Source of the DNA: Candidatus Bipolaricaulota bacterium | Lineage (GTDB): Bacteria; Bipolaricaulota; Bipolaricaulia; UBA7950; UBA9294 | Length of the DNA stretch: 7,009 nucleotides | Reading direction: 5' to 3' | Assembly (NCBI GenBank): GCA_021129875.1 | Contig: JAJOKK010000072.1 | Location: 1-7,009 of the forward strand | In this document: in pieces, positions 5,315 through 7,009 of the stretch | Position numbering within the stretch: the stretch's first letter is position 1 | Layout: the number at the start of each line of letters is the position of its first letter | Notes under the pieces: model-generated | The model's input: the letters and a program-made list of their open reading frames with translations, nothing else | Database searches by the model: none | Told to the model about the DNA's origin: nothing | Made by a program: the position numbers and the translations under genes

Positions 5315-6639
5315 TGAACCTGCGCCTGAGAGGGAGACTGCGCTGGCTCTACCCCGGAATGAGGGTGAAACGCTGGGTGCTCCTATCGCTTGGCTCAATG
5401 GGATTGATCGTCTTCGCCCTCCTTAAGTTGCTTGGCAAGGAGCGGGTGGGGGAGATCTATCGTCTCCTTCCAATTGTCGGAGCGATGCGGCACGTCCTGA
5501 TCGGGCTTGTGTTTGCAGCGGGAATCGCCGGGTTCGGCCTTGCTATCTCCCGCCTTGTCCGTTCGGTGGCCCGCGGAGTCGCCCCCGGCCGCACCGAAAA
5601 ACCAGCGGAGATCATCTACCGTACGCGCGTCCTTGAGCGGGGCCCGCGGGTGGTCGCCCTGGGCGGAGGAACCGGCCTGTCGACCCTGCTGCGTGGGATA
5701 AAAAGGGAGACGGCCAACCTAACCGCGGTAGTAACGGTGATGGACGACGGCGGAAGCTCCGGCCGACTGCGGAGCGAACTCGATGTCCTCCCGCCCGGCG
5801 ATGTGCGAAACTGCATCCTCGCCCTTGCCGAGGATGAAGACCGGATGGCCCGACTCTTCCAGCACCGGTTCTCAGGGAGGACCGACTTTGCCGGGCACTC
5901 CGTGGGGAACCTCCTCCTCGTAGGGCTGGAACAGGCGACCGGCGGATTCGATCGAGCGATCGAGGAGATGAGCCACATCCTGAACATACGCGGCCGTGTC
6001 CTGCCTGCCACGCTTAAAAAGACGAACCTGCTCGCGCAGATGGAGGATCAGACATGGATCGAGGGGGAGAGCAGCATCGCCGGTGATCCTCGCCGGATCG
6101 TGCAGATTAAGCTCTCTGATAAGAGCGCTCCCCCTTACGACCTGGTCCTCAAGGAGATCGAACGAGCCGACTTGATCATCCTCGGACCGGGGAGCCTGTT
6201 CACCAGCCTCATTCCCAACCTACTAGTCGACCGAATATCTCAGGCGATCGTCGCTGCAGCAGCGGAGAAGATAGTCGTAGCCAACCTGATGACCCAACCT
6301 GGAGAGACCGATCGGTTGAGCCTCAAGGACCATCTGAGCATCCTAAACCAGTACTTGGAGATCCGCTCCTTCGACAGCATCATTATCAATGACGCCCTCC
6401 CCGAAGAGGATCTCCTGACAGGGTATCGGGAAGAGGAGGCCGAGCCGGTGACGAACGACCTTGAAGAGGAGAACAAGTACGCGCTGAAAGTGATCAGAAC
6501 CGACCTGTTAGGGACGATAGCGCTTGCCGGGAAGACGACCCTTAAGCACGACCCCCGTAAACTAGCACGGACGATCGTCCGTCACACGCGCGTATTTTCG
6601 GGGTTTAGGGGAAAGGGTGGTCCGGGATTCGGGATCTAG
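5311..6639 (+). CDS. yvcK: YvcK/CofD-like protein with N-terminal membrane anchor
   Basis: This belongs to the YvcK (gluconeogenesis factor) branch of the CofD-like family. Bacillus YvcK binds UDP-sugars such as UDP-GlcNAc and is needed for growth on gluconeogenic carbon sources and for normal shape. The core begins near residue 112. It has the nucleotide loop ALGGGTGLSTLLRGIK (116-131), VMDDGGSSGRLR (143-154), LPPGDVRNCIL (160-170), GHSVGNLLL (195-203), ILGPGSLFTSLIPNLL (290-305) and NLMTQPGETDR (325-335). Bacillus YvcK is about 317 residues; this protein has 442 because of about 110 extra N-terminal residues. These hold two predicted membrane helices (about 22-42 and 61-84) joined by a short loop, so the core should sit on the cytoplasmic face. 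The ATG overlaps the dnaE stop as ATGA and has no good Shine-Dalgarno sequence, which suggests translational coupling. A second ATG follows at once (5314). The usual neighbours rapZ/yvcJ and whiA are not adjacent. The biochemical reaction, if any, is unknown. Confidence 0.93.
   Translation: MMNLRLRGRLRWLYPGMRVKRWVLLSLGSMGLIVFALLKLLGKERVGEIYRLLPIVGAMRHVLIGLVFAAGIAGFGLAISRLVRSVARGVAPGRTEKPAEIIYRTRVLERGPRVVALGGGTGLSTLLRGIKRETANLTAVVTVMDDGGSSGRLRSELDVLPPGDVRNCILALAEDEDRMARLFQHRFSGRTDFAGHSVGNLLLVGLEQATGGFDRAIEEMSHILNIRGRVLPATLKKTNLLAQMEDQTWIEGESSIAGDPRRIVQIKLSDKSAPPYDLVLKEIERADLIILGPGSLFTSLIPNLLVDRISQAIVAAAAEKIVVANLMTQPGETDRLSLKDHLSILNQYLEIRSFDSIIINDALPEEDLLTGYREEEAEPVTNDLEEENKYALKVIRTDLLGTIALAGKTTLKHDPRKLARTIVRHTRVFSGFRGKGGPGFGI
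6567..6582. repeat. 16-bp perfect palindrome in the 3' end of yvcK
   Basis: ACGGACGATCGTCCGT reads the same on both strands. It encodes the Arg-Thr-Ile-Val-Arg region near the YvcK C terminus and has CGATCG at its centre. It lies about 60 bases before the stop codon. It may be a binding site or chance in coding DNA. With no central loop, it would make a poor hairpin. Confidence 0.5.
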
Positions 6640-7009
6640 AAGGACTTTCCTAGCTAGCGAAGGGTTAGAGATCATCTGCTGCGAGCAGTCATGGTAATCC
6701 AGTGTCATTAATCCCAGAGCGTATGCGGCTTCTACGATGGCAAAGCTTTTCACAGCAGCGATAATGGAGAGTGAATTCAAGGTCTCATCGTCATTTTGAG
6801 TGAGCGTGGCTTCTAGATTCACACGCGCACGAAGAGTGAGGGTTGATGGCACCTTCCCCCCTTGAGAGGGCAACCCCCGCCCCTCCCTTGATGGGAGAGG
6901 CGAGGTGATGGTGCCGCGCATCTTCTCAGTCTCGGTAGACGCACGCCGCAGCCCGCGGGAACGCTTGATCTGTTTGCGGTACATAGCATGATGGTACAGA
7001 TTGTTCCCC
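6640..7009. other. Downstream region without a convincing gene
   Basis: About 370 bases follow the yvcK stop. Positions 6640 to about 6840 look clearly poorer in GC than the four genes. The minus strand is open from the window edge to a stop at 6562-6564. That frame runs 78 bases into yvcK and crosses a repeat-like element, which there encodes low-complexity SPLPSREGRG-type sequence. Parts of it (RVNLEATLTQNDDETLNSLS, and an alanine-rich stretch after it) look protein-like but match no family I know, and the ATG at 6982-6984 has no ribosome binding site. It could be a degraded gene tail or chance. A small stem CTGCT-GCG-AGCAG lies at 6676-6688. No hairpin followed by a T run was found, so the end of the yvcK transcript is not visible. 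Confidence 0.5.
6848..6915. repeat. GC-rich intergenic element with nested inverted repeats
   Basis: The element is bounded by perfect 6-bp inverted ends, GGCACC (6848-6853) and GGTGCC (6910-6915), each preceded by GAT. Inside are two related imperfect palindromes built around CTTGA: a small stem CCCT-TGAG-AGGG (6859-6870), and a larger one with arms 6878-6887 and 6893-6902 around TTGAT, pairing nine of ten positions. No T run follows on either strand, so it is not a standard terminator. C-rich/CTTGA/G-rich dyads of this type resemble dispersed REP-like or small non-autonomous elements in other bacterial genomes. Only one copy lies in this window, so the repeat status is inferred. Confidence 0.5.

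Noticed and set aside
6641..6651. Small stem AGGA-CTT-TCCT just after the yvcK stop
   Set aside because: Four base pairs with a 3-nt loop are too weak to stand out from chance, and no T run follows.
6878..6902. The large stem of the tail element as a terminator of yvcK
   Set aside because: It lies about 240 bases after the yvcK stop and is followed by AGGTGATGGTGCC, not by T residues; the minus strand also lacks a T run.
1..7009. CRISPR arrays, tRNA or rRNA genes, inteins, transposase genes
   Set aside because: I saw no regularly spaced repeats, no cloverleaf or rRNA-like sequence, no intein block in DnaE and no transposase motif on either strand.

Overview
This window carries a compact, co-directional (+ strand) block of four housekeeping genes, eno, an ftsB/divIC-type gene, dnaE and yvcK, covering about positions 203 to 6639. 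Both ends are short and do not hold a clear gene. The coding DNA is GC-rich, roughly 60% by eye, with strong use of GAT, ATC and CGG/CGC codons. The outer ends look less GC-rich. The protein families are unambiguously bacterial. The set (a DnaE1-type replicase with an apparently complete PHP metal site, and a YvcK with an N-terminal membrane anchor) points to a Gram-positive-like or deep-branching, possibly uncultured, lineage. I cannot assign a phylum; Bipolaricaulota/Acetothermia or a Chloroflexi-type lineage are guesses only.

Layout. Positions 1-202 are a leader region with a plausible sigma70-type promoter, two small palindromes, a strong ribosome binding site for eno, and a possible 46-codon upstream ORF whose stop overlaps the eno start. 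Enolase occupies 203-1483. A gap of 141 nt holds an 8-bp hairpin and an AT-rich inverted repeat, followed by a 90-codon FtsB/DivIC-like gene (1625-1897). After 3 nt comes dnaE (1901-5314, TTG start), which overlaps yvcK (5311-6639) by ATGA. The tight spacing makes ftsB-dnaE-yvcK almost certainly one transcription and translation unit, with eno probably read into it. Positions 6640-7009 are of different composition and contain a GC-rich repeat-like element with nested inverted repeats. A minus-strand open frame there is not convincing as a gene.

How the genes fit together. Enolase acts in both glycolysis and gluconeogenesis. YvcK is needed for growth on gluconeogenic carbon sources and for cell shape in Bacillus subtilis. 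FtsB/DivIC is part of the FtsQLB division complex. DnaE is the replicative polymerase. The cluster thus joins central carbon metabolism, envelope growth, division and chromosome replication. I do not see an undescribed defence or mobile system here. The points most worth checking are the complete PHP metal site of DnaE (predicted intrinsic proofreading), the membrane-anchored YvcK, the gene linkage itself, an over-represented CGATCG hexamer, and the leader and tail structures.
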